Shown: one piece after another, positions 36,463 through 49,266 of the stretch
Layout of the letters: every line of letters begins with the position of its first letter
Position numbering within the stretch: position 1 is the stretch's first letter
NCBI GenBank assembly: GCA_963969495.1
Contig: OZ018324.1
Span: 143,878,355-143,942,354 of the forward strand
Length of the DNA stretch: 64,000 nucleotides
From: Ceratothoa steindachneri
Taxonomy: Eukaryota; Arthropoda; Malacostraca; Isopoda; Cymothoidae
Reading direction: 5' to 3'
Notes under the pieces: generated by a model
Told to the model about the DNA's origin: nothing
Databases searched by the model: none
What the model saw: only the letters and a program-made list of their open reading frames with translations
Made by a program: the position numbers and the translations under genes

Positions 36463-37250
36463 TGTAACAACGAGAGATTCCGCAAGATGGTATGGTCTAA
36501 ATTCACTCTCAGTACCGTTGTATAGATAAAGTAAAATCTACTTCCGGCGGGCCAGTATAAATAGTTAAGCGTTGGCCTAGTTAAGATTAGTATTTTGCCG
36601 AAAGAGGACGCGACACAGAAGAATTATTTCTCTCGGCCTCCATTAACCTCAAGAGCCCAAAGACAAGAAAATTAAATAACAAGAAATAAGAACTAGGAAC
36701 GAGGAGACTCTCACACTGCTGTATTCGGCTCAGCTTCTGCGCGGCGACATACTCCCTCCATCCCTATTTTCGAGGCTAGCACTGGTTGTTAGAAGACAGG
36801 TTGTATTCTCTTTCATAAATTTGAGCAGGCCGAGTACTATTCGGCCAAGTGCAAACCCACCTGAGCCGTTGAAAAGCAATCGAGTTCGATGCTCATATAC
36901 CCCCCCGCCACAAGCTTTTCTCTGGGGTACAAAATCTTCAGGCGGCAAATCCACGCAGAATGTTAGTTTCCCTTTTGTCGGTCGTTTACGTTTGTGTGTA
37001 CGTGCTCACGGCTCCCGCCTGGAGCTGACGTCTGTAAGCCTTTTGACCATTTAGTTCTTTTGTATTTCTATGTTGTATCCATTATTTATTTCTGTTTGTA
37101 CAGTAGTATAAATTATTTTGTTTCATGCAGTTTGATATTCAGAACCTCCTAGTTAGTTGATTTATTTCCGCCAAGGAAAATAATCATTCCTACTTGATTT
37201 AGTGCAGCCTACGTTTAAAGTGCGTTATTCAGGGCAAGGCGGTATTCAGG
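36463..37250 (+). repeat. LTR-like block between minisatellite segments
   Basis: Starts near TGTAACAACGAG (36463), has a TATA box at 36556, a mid-section richer in GC, and an AT-rich tail with CAGAACCTCCTAG near 37140, similar to the tail of the solo LTR in LINE-A. It has no credible coding region; its ORFs are short. Edges are uncertain and no target duplication was found. Confidence 0.45.
36556..36563 (+). promoter_or_regulatory. TATA box of the LTR-like block
   Basis: GTATAAATAG, preceded by GC-rich sequence; a start near 36587 would be expected. Confidence 0.4.
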
Positions 37251-37283
37251 CGGAGGTTAGGAAATCTGACCTGACATACGACA

Positions 37284-37494
37284 TTGGCCAAAGCATATAC
37301 ACGTTTATTAGACAAAAAGACAAATCTCGTTTATAGGGCAAGGCAAAAAGAAAATTCTGAACTAAGATCAACCTTTTATTTGACAAGGCCTAAACCCCTT
37401 TGTCTGGCAAAGCATAAACCTTTAATTGGGCATATCATAAATCCGTTCTTAGGCAAAAAACAAAAAAACTTTATTAGACAAAACACAACTCTGA
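37284..37494. repeat. 22-bp minisatellite, right segment
   Basis: Units of the form TTTGTCTGGCAAAGCATAAAC and TTTATTAGACAAAACACAAC, matching the left segment. Together they look like one array interrupted by the LTR-like block. Confidence 0.7.
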
Positions 37495-37499
37495 ATGGG

Positions 37500-40400
37500 T
37501 TTTGTTCTATCCCTAATAGTTTGTCGTCATTAATACAGTGACGATTTTTTAGTGTGTTTACTGCCCTCTTTTATTATCTCTAAAGCCTAATCTTGCAAGA
37601 AAAAGTGAAATAAAGGTTAAATTTAGTTGATGTTCATTAGTGTGAAAAGAAACAGACATTAACAATGAATGGTGAAGATCGATTCTAATCCTGTTTCTAA
37701 ACTGCTCTGGTCTAAAAGTGTTCGAGATATTTAGCTTTACCCAACATCGTTATTTGTGCCTCGGATATGGTTAAAAACAGACTTACGACCAATTGAGAAG
37801 ATTTTATATAATCAAGTTCGATAAAAAAAAACAAATCGCCTCTCGAGGCAAATAATATATGGCCAACTATTCGTCAAAGGACGTTAAAATATCTTGATCA
37901 CATTTGTATTGAGCATGAGCTAATTAAAATCCGCTCATTCTCAACAATTTCAACAAAGCTCACCTTATAATTCTTCTGATAATTATCAGACGAATAGTAA
38001 GATGAGCTTCGTTGACCTGATCATCCAAAGAGATTTAATAATTCTTCTTTATTAAATGTTGTTGCCTAACATTCAGATGGTGTTATTTCTTGGAAAACAG
38101 TCTCATGTTCTTGGTTTGTTCCTTCTCCTTTCTCAAGATCTATAAAAACAGCTCAATCACCAATAGTTACCATAAATTTATGCCTTACGGAAAATCACTC
38201 TCAAATAGCTGTATAAAATGCAAGTCATTTATATCCGTCTAATACAAATGTAAACGTTCGACAGAATGTAAACGACCACAACTCTAGTGCCAGTAATCTG
38301 GGCCATATCCACCAAAACATATATCGGATCATCATAGATCACAAAATAAATAATGGTATGGGATAATTTGGTATTTATTTTACTCTACTCACTAATTTTT
38401 TCAGCAATTTGCTACGAAACCCATTCAAATATTTGGCCACTCAATTGGAAAAATGATGTTCTCCACAGTCAATCCCATTAATCTTCATTTGCTTTCGGCG
38501 GACATTTTTATTGTTTTACATGGGATATTACGACGCCTTTCTTATTTACGTTCTCATCATTTCCCCTTTAATCTACCAAGAGAATTAGGGGTGAGATCAG
38601 ATTGTACTCACATAAAAGTATATATTTTTCCGGGGTTCTTTCCTAAGTGCATTAAATTTTTTGTTCTCAGACTTACAGATATTTGAGTCTTTTTTTATTT
38701 TGCTCTTCTTTTCCACTACATTCTCTCTATGTTGTATAGTTTACTAAGATATTATTATATTAACGTAGCGAATTAAATCGACTCGAACAATTTTTTATGC
38801 TAAATTTACGGCGTTTTTTCTTCAAGTTTTTGAGAGTTGAGAACTTTTCTTTTAATAGCGATTGGAGGCAACATTTGTGTAAACATTGAGCCAAGAAGAA
38901 TTAAAAGGAAGAGCAAAAAAGTCTTTAAAATCTCGCAATAGAGAGTGATAGAGATTGGTAGATAGATAGAGAGATGGACAGAGATATAAAGAGAAGTAAA
39001 GAGAGCGAAATATATACATATGACTGGGAATTGCGAATCAGATCCTCTTTCCTCGATTTTGTCTATGGTAGTATCAAAGCGGAGATTGGCAGAAAATGAA
39101 CATTAGAAATTTAAACCCAAGAAAGCACTTTACTACTCTCATTTTACCAACCTTTGAATCACAGTGTTAATGCAATAAGGTATATGCCATCAGAACACAG
39201 AAACCTCTAGGAGGGTGCTTAGGATCTATTTTTATTCGATACCCACTTTGAACAAGAAAACATAGATATTAAATGATGGTTTACTTCTCTTAATTTATTC
39301 ACTACATTTCTGTTCTTTATCTACTAAGAGAGAATGTCTGTTTTACTGATTTCATTTTCTTGCCAATAAATAAAACATTAACAAATAAATTTTTTTAGCA
39401 ATAACTTAACTATATAAAAGAATACAATCTCCACTCCCTTTTCTAACAATAGACATATCAAATGTATATAGTCTTCTCCATTAATTAATAACATTTGAAT
39501 TACAGAATCGCATGTTGCTTAGGTAAATGGGCAATACCTTTTCAGGCAGAGGCTCAAGTTCACTGCCATTATCCGTCAGTAAGGATGCAATTAATGAAAT
39601 AGGAATTTAGATTCATCATTTGCTAAGTATTCTCACATCAACGCCCAGAATTTACTTATATTTAGGCAGTTATTGCAACGGCCTAGTGTAATGTTTATTA
39701 ACTACGCATTCGAATACATTTACAAAGGATAAATGAATACCGCTTTTAGAGTGATAGGCAATATTGAGCATAGATTTGGCAAACAAACCGACGCGATGCG
39801 CTAAATGCAAATGAAAAAAAGGTTAAAAAGAAAACACCAATTCCAACCAATGGTGAAGGAGATTAGCATCTATTTTTAAGTTTGGTTATTTTGTATAAAG
39901 TTTTTTTCGTAATGTGCTTTATTATATTCAATTCTATAACGATCTGCATTAAGAGATAAATATGTAGCATATAGCTCTATAAAAAATCAATGCTTAGTGA
40001 TTAAAGAGCAGATGGCAAAATACCTAAAAATATTCATTCATTTATATTAATTCATTTTTCTATTGACTGAGCTATAAAAAATAGCATTCATCGTAACTAT
40101 TCAAATTTTAATTTTATAATTCCTTATTAATTATTATATCGTCTACTTCTAGATATAGATATGAAACGGAGCTAATATTTTAGTCAAAACTATTCTAATT
40201 AGGCAAATTGATCAAGCGATTTATAGTTATCTTGTCTATGACAAAACTATATTACACATGTCAACACACTTTTTGCTTTCTTATATTTTGTGGTGGTATT
40301 TAGCTAATTTTCTGGTTTCAAATATTGCATTCAGTTTCTTCTAGAACATCAGGTTTTTATTCAATAGCATATCCATTTTTTATGCTATACCTATTGTATA

Positions 40401-40640
40401 AGTAATTTACTTAGTCAAAATTATTCGCTAAGTCTTTTAGCTTATAAGCATAAGTTATAATCTCGCAAAGAATCTGAAATGATAAATGAAATAAAATATA
40501 ACATCACATTTTATGAAATACATTCAGTTAATTTGCAAATATAACGAATAAAACAAAAGAACTTGTACAAAAACAAACATATTCATTGAACAAATTTCCG
40601 CTTAAGAGATCATTTGAAGTGTTTCGTGTCTACACAGTCT
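37500..40640. other. Non-coding AT-rich DNA
   Basis: Contains a 62-bp palindrome (37952-38013) and a purine-rich GATA/GAGA tract (38937-39012). 38453-38686 (+) is an unrecognised 77-codon ORF. Nothing else seen. Confidence 0.55.
37952..38013. repeat. Imperfect 62-bp palindrome
   Basis: Arms AACAAAGCTCACCTTATAAT and the reverse-complement-related GTAAGATGAGCTTCGTT surround a centre CTGATAATTATCAG. Could be a small foldback element remnant or a hairpin. Confidence 0.75.
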
Positions 40641-40960
40641 GTCGAGGGTCGAAGGCGTGTGACCAAAAAGTCTCTCAAGGTACACTCTACTGTACGCCAG
40701 GCAGACACTATCGGCGCTGCGTTCGAGTATAATTGAATTGGGGAAAAGGTAAGGACCTTCTTTCTTAGAGTTTGGCTCTTTAAAAGGGAATACGTTTGCC
40801 GGGTTCGTCTCTAGGGTTGTTGTGGTACACCACTATATACCATACACTACTCCTATATTATGGGTGGGGTGACTTAATCACCTACGGCAATGCGAACCGT
40901 TTAAAGACTGTTCGCAGGAATTAACGACCGACTAGGAGGACAAACTTGAGGCGTTGGGTT
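40641..40960. other. GC-richer stretch upstream of an LTR-like block
   Basis: No coding motif found; may be leftover retroelement sequence. Confidence 0.3.
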
Positions 40961-41940
40961 TCAAATCCTTGATAATCAGACAGAGTGCATGAATGGTTTG
41001 AGAGATTTACTTGAATAGGCCTAGAGTATCGTTCAAGGTTAGGTAAAAGATGAGTTAAAAATATAATTTTATTTACAAACATTAAAACAAGAATTTAAAT
41101 AAATGGCAAAAAGAAATTATTTAAATTAAAATAGTATCTAGATAATTATTATGAGGATGGATTCTCAAATAAAATTATGTGATTAGCGTTACTAGGCTCA
41201 GATCAAAAGGGGGAACTTGACAATACTAATAATGGAGGAGGTTTCAGTCTTATAGGTCGGTGACTTCGAGGAAGGTCCTTCTTGCGTTGAAGCGAGTGGG
41301 TAAAGATCGATGAAACAAGTGTGGTACGGTCGGAATGAGGCAAGTAGGGCAAGTGAGGCACGATCCGAACCAACCTTCCGAAGATGATAGCCAATCTTCA
41401 AAGATGACGTTCGATGGGAAATTAAGAATTCTCGTAATTCCACTGGAAGAGGAAACTTCTTTTCCTCGAACATAATCGATAGAGATTTCCTTCAGTTCGA
41501 TTAAACGAAGGGAGACTGTTGCGCAAATTGAAAGGCTTGCCGATAAGAGAAGCTACCAATTTACTGGGGTAGAATCACGGTGGAGAAAGCCTTGCTGTCT
41601 GATGAACTACCACGTGACTTCGACGAGACAATTAGGATGGCCTTGAAGTGCGTGCAGGACTCTTTGATCTCCAGTCAAAACCAAGTGTTTATATGGGCGA
41701 TTCTGAAGGGAAAGGGGAAATTTGGAGAAAGGAGTCACAAGCTCCAGTCATCTTAATCCGGAGGCGGAGTCGATTCATCATTTAACAGCAAGGTGCGAAA
41801 CACAGTGGCTCATTCTCGCCTCGTCGCCGGGGGTGGAGGCTCAGGATGATTTCGCTGGATTGGGGGGTATTTCCCCAATGCGCTCAGGAGTCGAAACTTA
41901 TCGAATGCTCCTGAACAGGAAGTGACGTTGTCTATGGCGG
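40960..41940 (-). repeat. LTR-like block, same family as 12230-13040
   Basis: Minus-strand layout: GC-rich upstream half, TATA-like CATATAAACAC near 41690, AATAAA at 41073-41068, then an AT-rich tail aligned with 12320-12405. ORFs here are short and unrecognised. Confidence 0.5.
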
Positions 41941-41989
41941 GATACAATCACAAATGGTCTCCAATAAAGTATTTTTGGGGGGGGGGCAG

Positions 41990-42955
41990 TCAGAGGTTGT
42001 TATTTCACAAGGGTTATTCGAAAGATAAACACCTCTACAAAAATAAACTTTAATATAACTAATAAGAACAAGGGCACAGATAAATATAGGAATCTAAATA
42101 ATAATCAGTACGACAATAGAATATTAGGACAGGCAAAAATTAAGGAAAATAGGTCCTGGAAAATATATAAGTAATCCAATAAGTTGGATTGAAAGAAAGA
42201 TTTAGCAAGTCTATGGGCGTTGCACCAAATGGGGAATTCTTCTTAGAACTGTGAACGAAAAGGTGGGACTTACGAGAAAAGGACTCCTGGTTACCTCTGG
42301 AGGATGAATTGGGGATGTGGAAGACCAATGGACAGGTCTTCCTCGATGTGGTCTCGATGCGAAGGCCTCCAGAGAGACTCCGAAGGGGGTTTAGATTACC
42401 TCGGCTCCAGGGAGAAGTAATCACAAAATCGAGATTCGTCTGCGAACAGCAGGAAGTCTCAACTAATGAGGTGAGAAGGGAGAGACCCAGGAGAATCTTC
42501 CGGGGTATAAACAGCTTTCCGTAATCTTCCACTGATCAGGCAAGATTACACGAAAACGATCTCATGATGAGAATACAAGGGCGAAGGCACCACTTCACGG
42601 GAGAGAGATACTAGGGTCTGGAGGGAAGGAAGCTTGGATTCTCTCTATTTGCTGAGCATTTGCAGACATTACCTTAAATAGGAGCCACAGCCATAGTCGA
42701 CAGAGGGCTGCCTGCGCGAGGGCGTCCCAAGAGGATATCGGAGGCGGCTTAAGCAAACATGAACCTTAATAATTTGGGGCATCGACGAGGTAAACGGGAA
42801 ATGAGAGAGATTCCCTTCTACCCAAGAGGGAGAAGATGTAAACGGCTGCCACTTGGGAGCGGGACAGCGTTATCAAACTAGGGTGAAGACGGTGATAAAG
42901 TACCCCAAATTAAACACAGCTGCGCTAGTCCGTCTCGACCAGAGAAATTTTTTCC
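41990..42955 (-). repeat. Second LTR-like block
   Basis: Shows the same overall architecture (GC-rich half with a TATTTAAGG box near 42675, AT-rich half ending at 42000) but little direct sequence match to the neighbour. The G10 run at 41977-41986 separates the two. A 130-codon ORF (42140-42532, minus) is present without a recognised family and may be noise. Boundary estimates only. Confidence 0.35.
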
Positions 42956-42959
42956 GATA

Positions 42960-43360
42960 ACGGCGTATTAAGTTACATGCTCCCACACAGTCTCTTTAAA
43001 TACTCCAACAGTACCCGGCCATCATGCAGGTGTTTTATTGGCCTTGATATCTCTACTCCAAAATTTTGATATCTTGATGAAAGTGCTTGCCCTGTTCATC
43101 GCTCATGCCTCCAAGATTGCAGGAAATTAGTAGAGATGGCTCTTGAGGAAATTAATCTTTTTGCTCATTTTGCAGGCTGAAAGATAAAGCTCGAGAATTT
43201 TGGCATTTCATTAACCTTCTGATTTGAGTCCCATCAAAATCACCAGCCTTTATTTTATCATAACTTATGCCAGGAAATGTTGTACATATGAATTTGAAAC
43301 AGGCACTCTCCGCATTAATGGATGTGAGATTTTTCAGAGTTTTACTGTTATGCAAACCAT
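42960..43360 (-). pseudogene. Unnamed multicopy protein family, copy C
   Basis: Minus-strand blocks: SACFKFICTTFPGISYDKIK and FDGTQIRRLMK (compare ELKAGIFVGP of copy A), then, after a gap, SHLY, AMSDEQGKHFHQDIKIL, RYQGQ and MMAGYCW, the same order as copies A and B. The N-terminal half is missing. It lies directly beside an LTR-like block. Confidence 0.72.
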
Positions 43361-43379
43361 AAATTTAGCCTGAACACAT

Positions 43380-44330
43380 TGAATGGATCGATAGAAGCCT
43401 GTAAGAGACTACTTGTTGTTCTGTAGAACAAGCAGGCTAGTTAAACTGAGAGAGCACCCATCCTGTACATGTTACTCCAGGTTATTTGCCTATGCTACAT
43501 CTGACAACACATTCCGGGCGGGTAGGAACCAATCCCTATCCGGACAGTCTCGACGCAGCCTTTTCTCTTGCGATACAATCAGTAAAGTCCTTCAAGAAAC
43601 ATTTAAACAAAACACAAAATATCAAACGTCTTCGCCATGCAATTCCTGCCAATGATCGAAATTCTTCTTGATTTCTCTACCCAAGTAGGATTCTTTGAAT
43701 TCTTAACTAATTTTTTATAGTTTGAGATTTCAATCGTTTTTTTTATTGTTTTTATTGTTACTACCATTTAGGTTATCGTATTTGTTTAAATTTTGTTGTT
43801 TGTGTGTATATTGTAATCCTAAGGGATTTTTATGCTCACTTAAAGTTTCGCTATGGATGACATTTTATTTTTTGCTGTTCGCTTAGTGTCAATTAGTATT
43901 ACTATGGGTTTTACCTTACTTGTTTGAAATTTTGCGTTTCAAGAATATAAAACAAGAAATCCTACTATGTACAGTGTATTCAGACCTGCTGAATTGCCAG
44001 TTCTCTGTCGGATTTTGTTATTCATGTACATTTCTTTTTTATTCATATTTCAGGAGTTGCAAACTGCTCTTACTAAAGCAACTTTACGTAAACTTGGTTC
44101 ACTAGACAGGACCAACATAACTGAACGTCAAGCTTCCCGCGTGCTGCTTTCATTCGCGGAGGAGTGGCAGCGAAAGCTGGGTAATTGTCGTTGAGCGCGA
44201 GCACGATCAATCGGGATCGAAAACGTCATCGCTAAGAAAAAGCTGCAGAGCTGAAAGAAAACTTTGCTCTTGAGGTTTCGCTCACATTCCACTGGGATGG
44301 AAAACTTATTTATTTGTTAGATAAATTAAT
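43380..44330. other. Possible unrecognised coding remnants
   Basis: Plus-strand frames at 43413-43671 (GTNPYPDSLDAAFSLAIQSV) and 43967-44194 (NITERQASRVLLSFAEEWQR) read like real protein but no family was recognised. Could be further TE genes. Confidence 0.3.
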
Positions 44331-47300
44331 TTTAATTCCCCCTGTAGGAGTCCTTTGTGATAGTTCATTTACATTTGATTGAAATTCTTCTAGAACTTTA
44401 ACATATATGTTGCACAATATCGCAGGTAAAATTCCCATCACCTATCTAAAATGATATCAATTGGACGCGCTTTTATCTCGATAATAGTGTCCTAGATACG
44501 CAATTATCTCTCGAGCAATGCCATCACCACCATTGAATGGTTGGTTTAAAATCATCCTTCACGTTTTTAATTCATACTTAATTGTCATCTTGTACTTAAA
44601 ATCTTATTGACAGTGTTGCAGGAGTTCAACTAACTAATATCAATTTCGAAGCTCACCTTGTTTTAAAATTGTCCTCAATTTTATAAATGGACGTATTTTG
44701 TAATGCCTACTTAAATTATTATTAGAATATTATCCAGGTAGCTCTTATGAATAATTTAAAACCGTAGAAAACTTGGTTCTCCTGATTTGTGATAGGAAAT
44801 GAACATTAGCGACAAGAGTCAGTCACAACTTGCCGCAGACTTTGTTCCAGGAAGATAAGCGACTCCAGTGTTTAGGGCAGTTGAGAAAAATTTATGCAAT
44901 CTTACCTGTTGTGCGCATTCGCTCATTGCACATGTAGGATTATTATTATTATCCTAACATAAATGATATAAATTACTCAAAGTATGGCAATAACCGAAGC
45001 TCTCCCGTGTCATAGTTGTACAAGAATTAACAGAGAGGTTTTCATCTCTGTGAATAGTATATTCCTTTATCTGCTTCTTCTTTTCTTTTCTCTTTTACTT
45101 TGCAATATGTAGGTTTTTCAAACTCTTTTTTTACATGTGTGTAAAATTATTAAACATTTTTCAAAAAATAATGATAATTCAACCAAATAAATTTATTGAG
45201 CCATAATTGTGCTATTGTGTCTCATTTTTTGCCTTATTAAAAAACGGTTGTAATAATCTCACATGTCTTAATGCGGAACATTTATTTCACATTTGGATTT
45301 AATATTAGAAATTAATAAATTATTTTTATTTATTTTATTCTTTATTAATTGGAAATTAATAAATTATTCTTTATTTTATTCTTTATCGTGAACTTTATCA
45401 GGATCATTAATTATATTACACCAATTGATCGTGTTTCAGGACGAATTTATTTTGTTTAGATTGTCAAACGGATTTGACCTTGATATTCTGTTTTATCGGT
45501 GTTTTTTTATTTATATCTTCTTCAATTTCCCACAAAATCACATTTGGAAAAGCGATTCTCGAAGGAGAATATATGGCCCATTATTTTTATTTAGTGTCTA
45601 ACGGCCAGAGTCAAGAGATATTATTGCAAATCAAGATATATTTGCTATATTTTCGAATACTTTAATTCTCCATTATCATTCTGACTGAAATAACCTCCCC
45701 ACTCAATAATATGTCTTTTACTTCTTAAGCGCGGTCAGTACTTTTTCATTAAGCCGGCCACTTGTAAAATTTTACATATCTTCTATCTTTTTCTTTTATT
45801 TATCAACTGTTAAACCCATCACTTTATCACTAAATCCAATATTTGTCTAAGGTATTTTTACTTATGGACGAGGAAAGACCCCCCAAAATTTCCAGGGTAT
45901 CTTTAATTTAGCAACTGAATCCCTGTATAAATAGTAATTTTATTGTTCGGCCTAAAATGTTATAAAAAAAGTTACATGAGCTCATCTATATTCAAAACAT
46001 TTTTCAGCTTCTCGAGGTGTAAGCTCCATGGATGAAGGCTTTTTTCTTCTAGGTAGAAATCAAGAATGTTCTTCTTTGCGTTTGCAGCAATGTGAAATTG
46101 GACATTACCGTTGAGTGTAGCTAATCATCTCAGGCTTTAGCGGACAATTTTCCTGATTGTATCCCACATTTTATATCTTAAGGAAGCATAATATTCTTTA
46201 GTTGCCCCTCATATATGTTTCTCTGCATTCAGTTTTTTTGTTACGGATGTGATTCGAGTCAGTTTTCAGACATACCTGTACCTAACCATTCATTTAATGC
46301 TCTTGAGATCCTAAAACTCCCTACGACATTCCTTTTCGGTCGAGGATGTTACCTCGTTAATGCTAACCTATAATCTAGTACAATCTATTTATTCTCGCGT
46401 TGTTGTGGACTAAAGTTACGACCTCAAGTTATTTCAGAACTAGTGGAGGACTGAGGCATACCTAGTATGACTAAAAGCGATACGTGGCAAGGGGCGTCTT
46501 TTCACTGCATAGCATATTTACATGGCCAATCATTACTTTAGAAGAGTGGATCAACCGCAGCATGGGCTAACGGTGGCTCTTTTAGGAGTAGGTCTGGCAG
46601 TGATCCATATTCAAGCATCTGTTCTTAAGTCTAGATAACATTAGCAAAAGACATATATTATTTTCTCTTTACTATAATTTTTTTTAAAAATTGACGGCTA
46701 GTCATTTTACTTTCAATGTAATGTCGCTCGTAGAACCATTTTGCGCTCAAAGCCCTTATGCTTTCCAACTGATCGCCTTTATTTATTTACAATAATAATA
46801 AGTTCCTTCTATACGGAAGAAAGAATTTTTAGAGCCTATCTTTCACTTATCTTATTCATTTGAAGGCGACCATGCAAAAACTGTAGAACAGTATTTATTT
46901 ATTTCTTACGTTTGATGGGTCATGTCATAAGATAGACGTTCTTGACTTTCATATTTTTTAATTACTTCTCTTCACAGCCAAGTTATCTAAATCTTACGGT
47001 GATTTAGATAATGAAGTATCGTGAATAACCTCCTCCAGGGTGAAGTTCACTTCACTTGAGCTAAATCATTAGGATTTTAAATAGTTGCAAGGAAATAACT
47101 CTGGCTCACACTAGAATTTATTTAAAATGCTGTGCTTAATCTTATATCTTTATAAATTACATGACTTCTATAATTTTGATTTATTTTTGGTCGAATTTGC
47201 GCAAAATGTTACAGAATCATATTATATATGATTCTGTAACATTTTGCGCAAATTCGGCCGAAAATAAATGAAAATTATAGAAGTCATGTAATTTATAAAA

Positions 47301-49258
47301 TACCATCCCCTTCCATAGCTAACACACCCTTTAAAAAATAGTTTAGATCTAATATAAAAATTCTTTTTAATCTTAGTTACAAGATAATATTATTTACAGT
47401 GTAACTAATGGTCCCCTCTTTTCTAAAAAATAGAAACTATATGTAGGGATAAATTGCATCACATTTGTAGGGGAGGATCTTTTAGATAGAAACCTATGTG
47501 GCAGAGTTACAGCCACCATCAAGAAAGGAGACATTGATGGTGTGAAAACAGTTATGGTAAAAAATCAATGAAATCAGTTCAAACAATCTTGAAAGATCAC
47601 TTTGACTAATACAAGCTTTCTGCCCAATAATTACGAAAACTCTTGTGAAGATGTATACTATTCAGGCTGGATCCAGCATTTCATATTTTAAGCAAAGGGG
47701 AGGCTAATCCTCCTGAAACTCCAAAAAAAATAGTTACTACTTATGAAACACGAGTGTAACAATATGATCCTGAAGATAAACAAAAATAAAAGAAATAAAC
47801 ATCAAACGAAAGTCAGGAAGGTCAACAATACTAATAAAGCGAAGTGTTTGCGAGATGCAGCAGGAATACGGTCAATACATTTCCCTAAATCTCAGCGAAG
47901 AATTAATTCGAACTATAAAAAATGTGTTTTGCAAATATAAAGATTAAATTAGAAACTTAATTGCAGAATTAACTTCATTACAGTGGGTTTTTTCCATCAT
48001 CACAATCCTCCAGCCTATTCATCAATATCGGTAAAGCAAAAAATGCGAGACTTCTGATGAAAATTGATGTCAGATCAAACCTGCACCTCTGATTTACCCC
48101 TCTCAACCTTTTCCTGTTCCCTTCTTTCCTGAAAATCATCAAAGGGCTTTTGTTTGCGTCAAGTGAAGATTCGAAAACAATGCTGAAAGAGAATGTAATA
48201 AAAATACTGTGTAAAAGGGTTTTGAGTGTGATGGAACGTATGTAGAAAAATATAATTTCCATTCTTAATATTTTTAGTTTATCCTCATTTTCTAAGAACT
48301 TTTTGAACCATCATTCAGGTTATAAAATTTTCGTAACATTCATAGAGTCACAAGGTATAGGAATATCTTAAAAGTCATTACAATACGTATCGAATATGTA
48401 TTATTTAATGAAAAAGGAAAAGGCAATGCTTAACTTAGTACATTTCCGGCATTTCCGGTAACCTTTTCGACTACGCTATTAAGTATCTGTTAAAATGTGT
48501 GGATATGAATGCACATTGGCAAAGTCATAAGGACCTCACTTTATTTATTTCACCAATCCTTTAAGAGAGGTAGGGAAAGCAGGTCCTTTTCTATGGTATA
48601 TTTTAACTTTTTTTACTTTGATGACCATTAATCTTTTTACTAATTGAAAAATGTAATTTTGTCTATAATTTTTTGGAACTATCAATAAAAATGGTGAAGT
48701 TAGAGGATGACAAATCAACCGTATTAGCAGTCTTGGGCAGTATAGACCATAAAGGCGTGCAATTCTCCAGAACTTAACACCATTCCGGAATGAAGGACTT
48801 TCCAATGTGGCTAACTAAATGTCATTTGACCCATACTTCGCCCTTCTTCGTTTGACGTCTCCTCATACTCTTCTGCATGTTTTTATTTCGTTTTAGCGAG
48901 ATGGCTAATCCCTAAGAATGGATATGAAACTCATACATTCATGTTCCGATGGATGACTCATAGCCTCTTTTAAGGGACTCGAAATTACGAATGGGTTAAT
49001 AGAGAGTAAAGGTCTGATGCTACCTTCCCATTATTAATAGAATCCAATGGTTTTGATTTTCTTTATTTATTTCGCTACATTTAGGGTTTTTTATTTATCT
49101 GTGTTTTTATTTATAGATTTATGATTGTTTTTTTCGTTCTATTAGAAAAAAAGAGTTACATAATATAGCGCGGTCCATAAATGGCTAAAAGGATCCCGTG
49201 TCCAATGAAAGGAAGAGTATATGTTAAAATGGGCAAATGAAAAAGTTTATTAGGAGCT
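44331..49258. other. AT-rich non-coding DNA
   Basis: Contains the 150-bp hairpin (47149-47299) and a short AT tandem duplication near 45305-45385 (ATTAATAAATTATT twice). Short ORFs at 47978-48262 (-) and 48545-48805 (-) have no recognised motif. Confidence 0.55.
47149..47299. repeat. Near-perfect 150-bp inverted repeat (hairpin)
   Basis: Arms of about 73 bases: left from TTTATAAATTACATGACTTC to AATGTTACAGAATCATAT, right from ATATGATTCTGTAACATT to GAAGTCATGTAATTTATAAA, around a few-base TATATA-type centre. About three mismatches. Either a foldback/MITE-type element or a source of a long hairpin RNA. Neither can be proved here. Confidence 0.92.
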
Positions 49259-49266
49259 GTTTAGAG
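49259..49266. repeat. Target-site duplication, left
   Basis: GTTTAGAG, repeated exactly at 52036-52043. Eight bases is the hallmark of hAT insertion. Confidence 0.9.

Noticed and set aside
36730..37054. Overlapping ORFs of 74 and 77 codons
   Set aside because: Antisense pair inside an LTR-like block with no recognised domain.
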